From CAVZCK01 sp963798805 (GTDB taxonomy: Bacteria > Pseudomonadota > Alphaproteobacteria > Rhizobiales > Rhodomicrobiaceae), in assembly GCA_963798805.1 (NCBI GenBank), contig CAWCVC010000008.1, forward strand, positions 248,001 through 312,000: a stretch of 64,000 nucleotides of DNA. Reading direction: 5' to 3'. Made by a program: the position numbers and the translations under genes. Each line of letters begins with the position of its first letter. The first letter of the stretch is position 1. A model generated the notes under the pieces. It did no database searches. It saw only the letters and a list, made by a program, of their open reading frames with translations, and was not told the DNA's origin. Below are positions 34,947 through 43,471 of the stretch, in pieces.

Positions 34947-35966
34947 CTAACGGGTCAGAAACGCATTGCCTTGCCGCCGGATCATCCACCGCCAATAGTC
35001 GAGCAGGTCCTGCATCGTCTGCTCGAACGGGATCTGCGGTTCCCAGCCCGTGTGCGCACGGAATTTGCTGGTGTCGGGGATTTGCAGATCGGCATCTATC
35101 GGGCGGAAGCGGTCCGGGTCGGGCACGACCTCGATATCGCGCTTGCGCGGTGATAGCGAAAGCAGCTTTTCGAGGATGTCGCCGACCGTGCAGTGGAAGG
35201 CGCCGCCGATATTGTAATAAGCGCCGGGAACGGGACTGACCGTCACCAGCAGATGATAGGCGCGCACCGCGTCGCGGACGTCGGCGACGGTTCGCAGCGA
35301 GTTCAGATTGCCGACTTTGACGACTGGGTCGATCAGCCCAGCCTCGATCATGGCGATCTGCTTGGCGAAGGTCGACTCGGCAAACACGTCTCCGCGGCGC
35401 GGGCCGGTGTGGGTGAACATCCGCGTCGTCAGTGTGCAGAGCCCGTAAGCCTCGGCATAGAAGCGGCCGACGAGATCGGTTCCCGCCTTGGAGATCGCGT
35501 AGGGCGAGGCGGGATGGAAGGCGCAATCCTCTCCGATCGGCAGCTTCTCCTTCGGCACGCGGCCGAACACTTCGGACGATGAGCAGACATGCACGATGGC
35601 TTTTGGTGCAAATTGACGAATGGCATCGAGCACGCGGACTGTACCCTGAACATTCGTCTCCAGCGTGTCGAGCGGCGCATCGAAGCTGGTCCTCGGGAAG
35701 CTCTGAGCTGCGAGGTGGAAAACATAATCCGGGTGGGCGGCCTTCACCGTCTCCCGGATCGACAGCGTGTCGCGCAGATCGCCATAGACGAGTTGCACCC
35801 GCTCCTTGCGATTGATCGCCGGTATCAGGCTTTCGATGTTGGTGAGCGGGCTACGCCAGCGGGCGAGGCCCCAGATATTCCAATCGGTGTTCGCGATGAG
35901 ATATTCGGCCAGATGCGAGCCGACCATGCCTGTGATGCCGGTAATGAGTGCGCGAGGGTGGGCCAA
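34947..35966 (-). CDS. GDP-mannose/GDP-heptose 4,6-dehydratase-like
   Basis: An extended SDR of 339 residues from TTG 35966 (GGAG lies 8 bp ahead); an earlier TTG at 36023 would overlap the DegT stop. Motifs: ALITGITGMVGSHLAEYL, VYGDLRD, FHLAAQSFPRTSFDAP, SSSEVFG with the catalytic Thr/Ser-Glu region, and YAISKAGTDLVGRFY with Tyr and Lys. Closest families are GDP-mannose 4,6-dehydratase and its heptose-specific relative DmhA. With hddA, hddC-gmhB and gmhA beside it, GDP-D-glycero-D-manno-heptose is the likelier substrate. Confidence 0.78.
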   Translation of the reverse strand: MAHPRALITGITGMVGSHLAEYLIANTDWNIWGLARWRSPLTNIESLIPAINRKERVQLVYGDLRDTLSIRETVKAAHPDYVFHLAAQSFPRTSFDAPLDTLETNVQGTVRVLDAIRQFAPKAIVHVCSSSEVFGRVPKEKLPIGEDCAFHPASPYAISKAGTDLVGRFYAEAYGLCTLTTRMFTHTGPRRGDVFAESTFAKQIAMIEAGLIDPVVKVGNLNSLRTVADVRDAVRAYHLLVTVSPVPGAYYNIGGAFHCTVGDILEKLLSLSPRKRDIEVVPDPDRFRPIDADLQIPDTSKFRAHTGWEPQIPFEQTMQDLLDYWRWMIRRQGNAFLTR

Positions 35967-36019
35967 GGCATTTGCTCCATATGCTCTGGTCGTCGAGTGC
36001 GGGCAGCTGCGCTCGAAGC

Positions 36020-37369
36020 TCAAACGAGCCCGCGCTCTTTCAGAAAACCTTCGATCTGGTCGGCTACATATTGCCGGGCTTTTTCATCGATCGCCTGATG
36101 GTTGCCGAAGGAGAAAGCCCTTTCCATCACCACGTTGGCGTGTGTCAACGCTCCGACGGTCCGATGCTCGAAATACTGGAGGGCAGGCTGGCGGGCGATA
36201 TTGCCGCAAATAATCGGGCGGGTTTCGATGCCCGCTGCGTTGAGATAGGCGGTCAGTTCGGCCACCGTAAAGGGCACTCGTTCCTTCAGGATCAGTGGGA
36301 AGCCGAACCAGGAGCTGTCGCCCTTGGGATGCTCGTTCTGGAACGCGAAGAAATCTTCGAAGCGGGTCAGCGCATCGCGGAACCAGGCTGCGTTCTCTAG
36401 GCGTATCTGGACGAATTCGGCGAGCTTGGGAAGCTGCACAAGGCCCATCGCCCCAGCGAGCTCTGTCGGCCGCAGATTGTAGCCCAGATTGACGAACAGG
36501 AAGCGTTTGTCGAACTCGGCATAGCGGTCGTGCCAGCGCTGCTTGTCCTCCACCTCGCGCGTCCAGCCATGCGCGCGCAGGATACGCATCAGCTCGGCCA
36601 GCTCAAAATCATCAGTGACGGTAATGCCGCCTTCGAGAGTCGTCATATGGTGGGAGTAGTAGAAGCTGAAGGTGGCGACGCGGCCGAATTTTCCGACTGG
36701 CTTGCCGTCATAGTAAGCGCCAAGGGCCTCGCAGCAATCTTCGACCAGGATGAGCGAGCGGCGCTCGCAGATCTCGGTGATCGCGTCGAGATCGCACGGA
36801 TTGCCATAGACCGGCACGATCATCACAGCGCGGGTCTTTGGCCCGATGGCGCGCTCGATTTCGGCCGGATCGATATTCAACGTCGCCGCGTCGATATCCA
36901 CGATCACCGGCTTCAGCCCAAGCTGGATCAGTGGCCAGACGGTGGTGGACCAGGACAGCGCCGGCACGATCACCTCGTCGCCTGGATGCAGGCCGTCCAC
37001 CGCGGCGTGATTGGCGAGCGCGGCGATCGCAAGCAGGTTTGCCGAGGAGCCGGAATTATTCATCACCCCGTGGCGCCAGCCGAACTCTCCGGCAAAAGCG
37101 CGCTCGAAGCCGCGCACCTTCTCGCCCATCGTGACATGGGTCGTCAGGAGGCATTCGAGCGCTGCGTTGATCTCATCGGCGCCGAAGGTCGGTTCGTGCA
37201 GCCTTACGACCGGGTTCTGCGGATCGAATGCGTAATGGTGATAGGCCCCGCAATAGGCGTCGACGCCGCGGCGGACGGCGGAGAACAGCTCCTGATTGGC
37301 GATGCCGGCGGGCCGCTCGGCCCGCCAGTCCATGCCGTGTTCCGTGCGTTTGGCGGTTTGCGTCGGCAT
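36020..37369 (-). CDS. DegT/DnrJ-fold sugar 3-dehydrase (RfbH/ColD-like), Lys-to-His
   Basis: The start at 37369 overlaps the E1 beta stop (TGATG); product 449 residues. The PLP fold is seen in NSGSSANLLAIAAL, ALSWSTTVWPLIQLGLKPVIVDID and ILVEDCCEALGAYYDGKPVGKFG. The active-site motif is FSFYYSHHMTTLEGG: where aminotransferases have Lys, residue 240 is His. RfbH (CDP-sugar 3-dehydrase) and ColD (GDP-4-keto-6-deoxymannose 3-dehydratase) share this change, removing the C3 hydroxyl rather than adding an amine. I infer a C3-deoxygenase acting on the 4-keto sugar made by the neighbouring dehydratase. RfbH needs a reductase partner; ColD uses glutamate. Confidence 0.82.
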   Translation of the reverse strand: MPTQTAKRTEHGMDWRAERPAGIANQELFSAVRRGVDAYCGAYHHYAFDPQNPVVRLHEPTFGADEINAALECLLTTHVTMGEKVRGFERAFAGEFGWRHGVMNNSGSSANLLAIAALANHAAVDGLHPGDEVIVPALSWSTTVWPLIQLGLKPVIVDIDAATLNIDPAEIERAIGPKTRAVMIVPVYGNPCDLDAITEICERRSLILVEDCCEALGAYYDGKPVGKFGRVATFSFYYSHHMTTLEGGITVTDDFELAELMRILRAHGWTREVEDKQRWHDRYAEFDKRFLFVNLGYNLRPTELAGAMGLVQLPKLAEFVQIRLENAAWFRDALTRFEDFFAFQNEHPKGDSSWFGFPLILKERVPFTVAELTAYLNAAGIETRPIICGNIARQPALQYFEHRTVGALTHANVVMERAFSFGNHQAIDEKARQYVADQIEGFLKERGLV

Positions 37370-38448
37370 CAGAACGGTCCCCTGAATTCGGTGATTTCGC
37401 TTGCGGCGGAGAGGCTCAGATCCCAGCCGACCGGTTCCTCGTGGTCGGGCCGCACCATGGCGAGCGCCTTTTCGGCGATGGTCTGGGCATTGGGATAGAA
37501 GAGATTTTCCAGCTTCCGCGTGGTCGGGCAGGGGGTCGGCAGATAGCCCATGCGGGCAACGGCGGGCGCCGCGCCACTTCCAAGTGCTTCCAGCACGCGC
37601 ATGACGATCTCGGCGGCCGCCCCGCAGGCGAGCCAGCCCGTATCGGCGACGAGCAGACGGCCGGTCTTGCGGACCGAGGCGGCAATCGTCTCCACATCGA
37701 GCGGCGACAGCGAGACCGGGTCGATGATCTCGGCATTGAGCTCCTTGCCGGCGAGCAGGTGCTTCGCGCGCACGCATTCGAGCGCCATATGGCTGATGCC
37801 GACGATAGTGACGTCCTTGCCGGGCGAGAGGATCCGCGCACGTCCGAAGGGAACCTCATACGCCTCTTCGGGCACGTGCCCAGTGATCGGGTGCAGCATC
37901 CGGTGCTCGATCATGATCACCGGATTGTCGTCCCGGATTGCCGTCACCAGACAGCCCTTGGCGTCATACGGCGTGGTCGGAGCAAAGACCTTGAGCCCCG
38001 GCACATGCATGAAATAAGAGTGAAATGCCTGGCTGTGCTGCGCGCCCTGGCCCCAGCTCCGGCCGATGATGGCACGCACGACCAGCGGCACGCGGTGGGC
38101 GCCGGCAAACATGTAGCTCATCTTCGCGGCCATATTGACGAGTTGGTTCATGCACAAGAGCATGAAGTCCATGCGCTGATGCACCTGGATCGGTCGCATC
38201 CCGGCCATGGCGGCACCGATGCCGATGCCGGTCATGCCCTCCTCAGCCAGCGGAACATCGAATGAGCGTTCCACGCCGAAGGTTTTGTGCAGATCGAGCG
38301 TGGTGCCGAACATGCCGCGTGCATCGTCGACGCCCTGGCCCATCACGAAGACGGCCGGGTCGCGCTCCATCTCCTGGCGCGTAGCCTCGTGCAGCGCCAG
38401 CGCATAGCTGATGGTGCGGACGTCGCTATTCGCTTGCGGCGAAGACAT
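37369..38448 (-). CDS. pyruvate dehydrogenase-like E1 beta subunit (sugar locus)
   Basis: Start ATG 38448 lies inside the E1 alpha gene (23-bp overlap); product 359 residues. Transketolase-type beta chain: TISYALALHEATRQEMERD, VFVMGQGVDDARGMFGTT, DVPLAEEGMTGIGIGAAM with the Glu that activates TPP, and NPVIMIEHRM. The C-terminal transketolase domain (ILSPGKDVTIVGISHMA, LVADTGWLACG) is present. No E2 or E3 gene is nearby, which argues against a normal oxoacid dehydrogenase complex. In avilamycin synthesis, PDH-like AviB1/AviB2 are linked to building a two-carbon sugar branch; a similar role is my inference. Confidence 0.82.
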   Translation of the reverse strand: MSSPQANSDVRTISYALALHEATRQEMERDPAVFVMGQGVDDARGMFGTTLDLHKTFGVERSFDVPLAEEGMTGIGIGAAMAGMRPIQVHQRMDFMLLCMNQLVNMAAKMSYMFAGAHRVPLVVRAIIGRSWGQGAQHSQAFHSYFMHVPGLKVFAPTTPYDAKGCLVTAIRDDNPVIMIEHRMLHPITGHVPEEAYEVPFGRARILSPGKDVTIVGISHMALECVRAKHLLAGKELNAEIIDPVSLSPLDVETIAASVRKTGRLLVADTGWLACGAAAEIVMRVLEALGSGAAPAVARMGYLPTPCPTTRKLENLFYPNAQTIAEKALAMVRPDHEEPVGWDLSLSAASEITEFRGPF

Positions 38449-39484
38449 GGTCGAAGACTTCCTCATCCCCGGGAAACGGGCTTGCCTCGGCGAAAGCGAT
38501 CGCCTCGGCGATTTCGCTCTCGATTCTCTCTACGATCTCGCGCCGCGTTTCTTCCTCGAGCATCGCGCCGACCGCGGCAAGCTGGTCATCAGCAATGGCA
38601 TCGTTCAGCGCGTCGTCGCAGCGGTAGCCATAATGCCGGTCCTCGCCGGGGCCGACATGATCGCGCCAGCGCGCCGTTTTCATCTCGACGAAAACCGGGC
38701 CCATGCCGTCGCGGACATGGTCGATGGCGCGGCCAGCTAGCTCATACATCTTCAGAAAATCACCGTTGTTCTCGCGCTCGCAGCGTATGCCATAGGTCCG
38801 ATAGCGCTCGCACAGGCCGTTCCCCGCCATGCGCGCGCTGACATGGGAGTAGATGGCGTATTCGTTGTTTTCGCAGACGAACAGGATCGGCAGATCATGC
38901 AGCGCCGCGAAATTGACGCTCTCATGGGTGACGCCTTCGTCCGTCGCGCCTTCACCAAAAAAGCAGACGACGATGCGGTCCTCCTCCTCGCGCATCTTGA
39001 CGGCGAGCGCATAGCCGACCGCATCGGGGATGCCGGAGGCGACAATGGCGGAGGTGCCCATCGTGTTGACCGCCGGATCGACGAGGTGCATGGACCCGGC
39101 CTTGCCGCGGCCGCAGCCATCCGCCTTGCCGTAAAGCTCCGCCCACATGCGCTTGAGATCGCCGCCCTTAGCCAGATAGGCGGCATGGCCCCGATAGGTG
39201 GCGAAGAGCACGTCCTCGCGCTTAAGCTGATTGCAGATGGCGACCGAAACCGCCTCCTGACCGATGCTGAGATGGACCGGGCTCTTGATCTTATCGATCG
39301 GGTAAAGCCGGATGATTTCTTCCTCGACGCGCCGGATGCGCAAAAGCTGCGCATAGCAGCGGGCGAGATCGGGTGCTCGGGCCGTCTTGCCGTTCGTGCT
39401 GGCGATGCGCTCGGCGTCGAGCCGGATGAAATGGCTGGTGCGCCGGGTTGTACAGGCTGGGGAATGAGCAAGCGGCTTAGACAT
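38426..39484 (-). CDS. pyruvate dehydrogenase-like E1 alpha subunit (sugar locus)
   Basis: A 352-residue E1 alpha. The TPP domain shows CYAQLLRIRRVEEEIIRLYP, SIGQEAVSVAICNQL, YRGHAAYLAKGGDL, GKADGCGRGKAGSMHLVD and the GDG-like Mg/TPP motif FGEGATDEGVTHESVNFA followed by ENNEYAIYS. The start overlaps the stop of the reductase gene by 8 bp, so it is firmly embedded in the nucleotide-sugar operon. Partner of the beta chain that follows. Without E2/E3, the acyl or hydroxyethyl-TPP intermediate must go to another acceptor, plausibly a 4-keto sugar. Confidence 0.83.
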   Translation of the reverse strand: MSKPLAHSPACTTRRTSHFIRLDAERIASTNGKTARAPDLARCYAQLLRIRRVEEEIIRLYPIDKIKSPVHLSIGQEAVSVAICNQLKREDVLFATYRGHAAYLAKGGDLKRMWAELYGKADGCGRGKAGSMHLVDPAVNTMGTSAIVASGIPDAVGYALAVKMREEEDRIVVCFFGEGATDEGVTHESVNFAALHDLPILFVCENNEYAIYSHVSARMAGNGLCERYRTYGIRCERENNGDFLKMYELAGRAIDHVRDGMGPVFVEMKTARWRDHVGPGEDRHYGYRCDDALNDAIADDQLAAVGAMLEEETRREIVERIESEIAEAIAFAEASPFPGDEEVFDHVFAASE

Positions 39485-40472
39485 GTTGCCCCGCCGCAGC
39501 CTGGAAAGCGCCCTGCGCCGGGCCGGCGGGGGCGATCCTCTCGAGGAAATAGCGATAAGTGCTCGACAGGCCCTCGTTCAGCGGACGCCCACCGCGCCAG
39601 CCCGTCGCGGCGAGGTGCGCGCCATCGAGGCTCTTGCGCGGGATGCCGTCTGGCTTGGAGGCGTCGAATTCCAGCCGGCCTTCGTACCCGACGATGGCGG
39701 CGATCGCTTCCGCAATGGTCCGGATGGACGTCTCGCTGCCCACACCAATATTGATCGGCTCGCCGTCCTGATAGTTGTTCAGCAGGTGGACGAGCGCGTC
39801 GGCGCAATCATCGACATGCATGAATTCGCGGGTGGGCCGGTCGCTTCCCCAGATCGTGATCGCGGGAAGGCCCTTCAGCTTCGCCTCATGCATCCGGCGG
39901 ATCAGCGCCGGGATCACATGGCTCATCAGCGGATCGAAATTGTCGCCGGGCCCGTAGAGATTGGCCGGGATTGCGGTGAAATAGTCGAACCCCAATTCGA
40001 GGCGATAGGCTTCGGTCAGTTTCAGCCCGGCAATCTTGGCCAGAGCATACCATTGATTGGTCGGCTCAAGCGGTCCTGTAAGCAGGCTCTCCTCGCGGAT
40101 CGGCTGCTCGGCACCGCGCGGATAGATGCAACTCGAGGCCAGGAAGATCAGGCGCCGCACGCTGCATTCGGCCGAGCCGCAGATGACGTTCTGGGCGATG
40201 GCGAGATTGTCGGCGAGGAAGGAGACGGGAAAATTGGCGTTGGCGTGAATGCCGCCGACTTTCGCCGCGGCGACGATGACCGCGTCCGGCCGGTTCTCCT
40301 TCAGCCAGGCAAAGACATCGGGCTGGCGGGTCAGGTCAAGCTCTCGCCGGTCGACGGCCAGAATCTCGCAGCTCTCCGTCTGCAGCCGCCGCATGAGTGC
40401 GGAGCCGAGCATGCCGCGATGGCCGCACACCCAGATGCGCTTACCTTCGGTTGAGAAATGCTTGAAGCCCAT
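39477..40472 (-). CDS. GDP-L-fucose synthase-like epimerase/reductase
   Basis: Start at 40472; 331 residues. Extended SDR with VCGHRGMLGSALMRRL, AAAKVGGIHANANFP, SSCIYPRGAEQPIREE and WYALAKIAGLKLTEAYR with Tyr and Lys. The GGIxAN and SSCIYP motifs are those of GDP-L-fucose synthase (Fcl/WcaG) and its heptose counterpart. It should reduce, and perhaps epimerise, the 4-keto sugar at the end of the pathway. It lies between the nucleotidyltransferase fusion (138-bp gap) and E1 alpha. Confidence 0.83.
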   Translation of the reverse strand: MGFKHFSTEGKRIWVCGHRGMLGSALMRRLQTESCEILAVDRRELDLTRQPDVFAWLKENRPDAVIVAAAKVGGIHANANFPVSFLADNLAIAQNVICGSAECSVRRLIFLASSCIYPRGAEQPIREESLLTGPLEPTNQWYALAKIAGLKLTEAYRLELGFDYFTAIPANLYGPGDNFDPLMSHVIPALIRRMHEAKLKGLPAITIWGSDRPTREFMHVDDCADALVHLLNNYQDGEPINIGVGSETSIRTIAEAIAAIVGYEGRLEFDASKPDGIPRKSLDGAHLAATGWRGGRPLNEGLSSTYRYFLERIAPAGPAQGAFQAAAGQHV

Positions 40473-40609
40473 GGCGACCTTGGTGGATTCCGACCTTTGC
40501 AGCAGTCTAAGCCGCACTTGCTTTATGCAGCCTTAAGTTGCATAGCTTTCGCCGGGCTTGAGGCTTGTGAGCCATTTTCAAAATGTTCACCAGGCCGCGC
40601 GATGCACTC

Positions 40610-41878
40610 TCATACGGACGCCGCGCGTCCTCCGCTCCGGGTCGGGACCCGAGTCTCATCGCTCCGTTTGGCGAGAATGTCGGCGGCAAATCGCGCGAGC
40701 GAGCCGCCGCTGAACAGATGGCCTTCTATCCCAGCGTTTCGCGCGGCTTTCATATCGATGTCGCGGTCGCCGATCAGGAGGCTGTGTGCCGCGTCGATCT
40801 GCCAATGCCTCATAAGGTCGATTATCATGCCCGCGCCCGGCTTGCGCCAGGGATGAGGGGCGCGGTAGGAACCGACAGCAGCGTCGGGGTGGTAGGGGCA
40901 ATAGCGCCAGTCATCGACATGCGCGCCGCTCTTCATCATTTCGCCATTCATCCAGCGATGGAGCCGCTTAACGGTTTCTTCATCGAAAAATCCGTGAGCA
41001 ACGCCGGCCTGGTTGGTGATGACGAAGACGAAATATCCGGCGTCATTGAAGACTTTCACCGCTTCATGCGCTCCATCCGTCCATTGAATCTGGTCCGGCC
41101 GATGCGGATAGCCGGTATTGGCATTCAGCACGCCGTCGCGGTCGAGAAACACCGCCGGGCGGCGCATCTGTTTCGGGATAAGCGTCTGCGCGTTCTGTAG
41201 ATCTTCGGGAAAACCGATATCGATGAAGAAGCGGTCATAGCTCTTGCCGGGGAGGAGCCCGGTCTTGGCGAGGCGCGGCAGCACATGTGCTTCCAGCGAG
41301 GCGGGCGGCTCGCTGATCCAGCCGAGAATCGCCTTGTCGAGCCAGTAAATGCCGCCATTGATGAGGCCCGGACCATTTGCCGATTTCTCCGCGAAGCTCG
41401 TTACCTTCCCGTCGCTCAGTTCGACCCGGCCATAGCGTCCGGTGTCGGCGATCCGCCGCAGAGCGATCCGGCCGACAGTTTGCCGCGGCGCGATGGGCGG
41501 GACGCAAAGATCGAGAAAGTTAATGTCGAAAAGACTATCGCCGTTGAGGAGCAGAAATTGCTGGGCCAGGCGCTCCCGAGCGTTGAGCAAGGCGCCGGCG
41601 GTTCCGGCGGGTGCCGGCTCGACGAGGCAGGTGATCCGGCAGCCAAGCTCGGGCGCGCGGGCTTCGATTGCCCTGAGCTGATCCGCGAGATAGCCGGCCA
41701 GCAGCAGAATGTCGGTGAAGCCATGGCGGATAAGGTTAACGATCAGGTAATCGAGGAATGGCCGCCCGGCGATCTCGACTAGCGGCTTCGGGCGCTCGTC
41801 CGTCAGTGAGCCGAGCCGGGCGCCGCGCCCGCCGACCAGAATGACCGCCTGTCTGCTGTCAGCGAAGTTACCCTTCAT
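40610..41878 (-). CDS. HddC-GmhB fusion: heptose-1-P guanylyltransferase and heptose bisphosphate phosphatase
   Basis: A 422-residue two-domain protein. Residues 1 to about 232 are a sugar nucleotidyltransferase: AVILVGGRGARLGSLTDERPK, EPAPAGTAGALLNA, LNGDSLFDINFLDL and FFIDIGFPEDL. From about 240 a HAD phosphatase of the GmhB type follows: PAVFLDRDGVLNANTGYPHR (nucleophile Asp 246, Asp 248), VITNQAGVAHGFF, a CPYHPD zinc-loop fragment and IGDRDIDMKAARNAG. Together with HddA these domains make the GDP-heptose branch (C7 dephosphorylation, then GMP transfer). Start overlaps the gmhA stop (ATGA). Confidence 0.85.
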   Translation of the reverse strand: MKGNFADSRQAVILVGGRGARLGSLTDERPKPLVEIAGRPFLDYLIVNLIRHGFTDILLLAGYLADQLRAIEARAPELGCRITCLVEPAPAGTAGALLNARERLAQQFLLLNGDSLFDINFLDLCVPPIAPRQTVGRIALRRIADTGRYGRVELSDGKVTSFAEKSANGPGLINGGIYWLDKAILGWISEPPASLEAHVLPRLAKTGLLPGKSYDRFFIDIGFPEDLQNAQTLIPKQMRRPAVFLDRDGVLNANTGYPHRPDQIQWTDGAHEAVKVFNDAGYFVFVITNQAGVAHGFFDEETVKRLHRWMNGEMMKSGAHVDDWRYCPYHPDAAVGSYRAPHPWRKPGAGMIIDLMRHWQIDAAHSLLIGDRDIDMKAARNAGIEGHLFSGGSLARFAADILAKRSDETRVPTRSGGRAASV

Positions 41879-42498
41879 GCCAGCGCATCCTCGATCAGCT
41901 CACAGATCGTATGCCCGATAGAGATGTGCAGTTCCTGAATCCGCGGCGTGCTGAGCGACGGGGCATTGATCAGCACATCGGCGAGGGTCGCCGTCTTGCC
42001 GCCTCCGCCGCCGGTCAGGGCAATGGTGTGGATGCCCATGTCCCTGGCGGTTTCGAACGCTGCGGTAACATTGGCGCTGTTGCCGCTGGTCGAAATGCCG
42101 ACCAGCACGTCGCCAGCCCGGCCGACCCCTCTCACCTGACGGGCGAAGACCTCCTGGAAACCATAATCATTGCCAATCGCCGTCAATGCGGAGGTGTCGA
42201 CGGTGAGCGCGATGGAGGCCATCGGCGTGCGGTCGATGAGAAAGCGCCCCATTAGCTCCGCCGCGAGATGCTGGGCGTCGGCCGCCGATCCGCCATTGCC
42301 GCAGAACATCACCTTGCCGCCGGCCCGCAGGCTGCGCTCGATGACACGGGCCGCCGCGACCACCGGGCCGACATTCTGCTTCAGAAGGCCGAAATTCTGC
42401 TCCGTCTCGTGGAAGCGAAGAAAAGCCGTACGAGCCCAGTCTTCATCGCTGAGAGGCGGTTTCGCGGGGGCTTCGGAAAAGGCCGTCTTGGCGGACAT
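41875..42498 (-). CDS. gmhA: sedoheptulose 7-phosphate isomerase
   Basis: A 207-residue SIS-domain protein with VMFCGNGGSAADAQHLAAELMGRF, the conserved GmhA signature, then SIALTVDTSALTAIGNDYGFQEVFARQV and LVGISTSGNSANVTAAFETA. It converts sedoheptulose 7-phosphate to D-glycero-D-manno-heptose 7-phosphate, the first committed step. Length is usual for the family. Overlap with the fusion gene downstream shows they are one operon. Whether this is the only gmhA, serving core LPS too, cannot be told from this window. Confidence 0.88.
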   Translation of the reverse strand: MSAKTAFSEAPAKPPLSDEDWARTAFLRFHETEQNFGLLKQNVGPVVAAARVIERSLRAGGKVMFCGNGGSAADAQHLAAELMGRFLIDRTPMASIALTVDTSALTAIGNDYGFQEVFARQVRGVGRAGDVLVGISTSGNSANVTAAFETARDMGIHTIALTGGGGGKTATLADVLINAPSLSTPRIQELHISIGHTICELIEDALA

Positions 42499-42555
42499 TG
42501 ACGTCTCTTTTGTTGCGCTCTCCGGGATTTGGTCCGGGCGAGCGAGGGAAAGCGT

Positions 42556-43302
42556 TTATAGCTGCGCACCACACTGAGCGTAGCGCTCATGCTCGCTGAC
42601 GACGGTATCGTTGCCGCTGCGGAATTCCTGCTGGCTCTCAGGGTTGGAATAATAGGAGCCGACCACGACCGCGCCGCGAGACACCTTCTTGTTTGCCTTG
42701 AGCAGGCGCTGCCAGACGATGAAATCGATGATCGTCGGAATGGGAGTTCCATCGCCGAACCATTTCGGATAGCCACCGACGGATTTCATCGCCGCCGTCT
42801 TGAACACGGGAGCAGGGCCCCAGGTGCCCCGATGGCCGTCGCCATTACCGAGGCGAAGCCCGTCCTCTTTCTCCGGCGGCCAGTTCCGGCAGGGCTTCAG
42901 TGCGCTAAGGTTGAACGCCTCGCGATCCGTTTCCCCTTCTTCGGTGAAGCGGATTTCCCAGTCGCCGAAAAACGCGTCCGCCTCGAGTTGCTGCATGGCG
43001 CCGATATGAAGCTCGAGAGCGTTCTTGAAATAGAAATCATCGAGATTGAGCGCGGCGAAATAGGGCGTATTCGTCAAGGCGAGGCCTATATTCAGGGCTT
43101 CGGCCGTCCTGATGCCATCCGATACCGTGACAATCGTCACGCGCTGGTCCGGCGCCTCCAGCGTCAGGCCGCCGTCGCAGACATAGATGATCTTGACCGG
43201 GATCGTCTGATTCAGCAGCGAGCGGCAATGCTGCCGGAAATAGAGATCCAGGTTCTTCTGCTTATGCCAGGCGGAACAGACGATCGTTATTTCTTCATTC
43301 AT
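42556..43302 (-). CDS. glycosyltransferase family 2-like protein
   Basis: Start at 43302 after GGGGAGC; 248 residues. A GT-A fold: ITIVCSAWHKQKNLDLYFRQ at the nucleotide-binding strand, then VTVSDGIRTAEALNIGLALTN, and FAALNLDDFYFKNALELH, whose LNLDD replaces the usual DxD metal motif. A GDWEIRFTE segment and a conserved GTWGPAPVFKTAAMKSVGGYP acceptor-side region follow. It may attach the cluster's sugar to a glycan. First gene of the heptose operon. Confidence 0.7.
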   Translation of the reverse strand: MNEEITIVCSAWHKQKNLDLYFRQHCRSLLNQTIPVKIIYVCDGGLTLEAPDQRVTIVTVSDGIRTAEALNIGLALTNTPYFAALNLDDFYFKNALELHIGAMQQLEADAFFGDWEIRFTEEGETDREAFNLSALKPCRNWPPEKEDGLRLGNGDGHRGTWGPAPVFKTAAMKSVGGYPKWFGDGTPIPTIIDFIVWQRLLKANKKVSRGAVVVGSYYSNPESQQEFRSGNDTVVSEHERYAQCGAQL

Positions 43303-43471
43303 CCGATCGGCTCCCCAGCGCACAGACCGCGCTCTTCATTGCGGAAGCTTAGGCGTTATCGCTGTCGCGAAGCTTGCGCGCTGCCCTCTCGCCCCGGACG
43401 GCTCTAAAGCTTTGGATAAGGCCGCCCGGCTATATTTCAGGCCCAACTGGCAAAAATCAAAGCGGCCGACC

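Noticed and set aside
36530..37498. Plus-strand frame in the heptose locus
   Set aside because: Opposite strand of the DegT-type enzyme and E1 beta; no motif.
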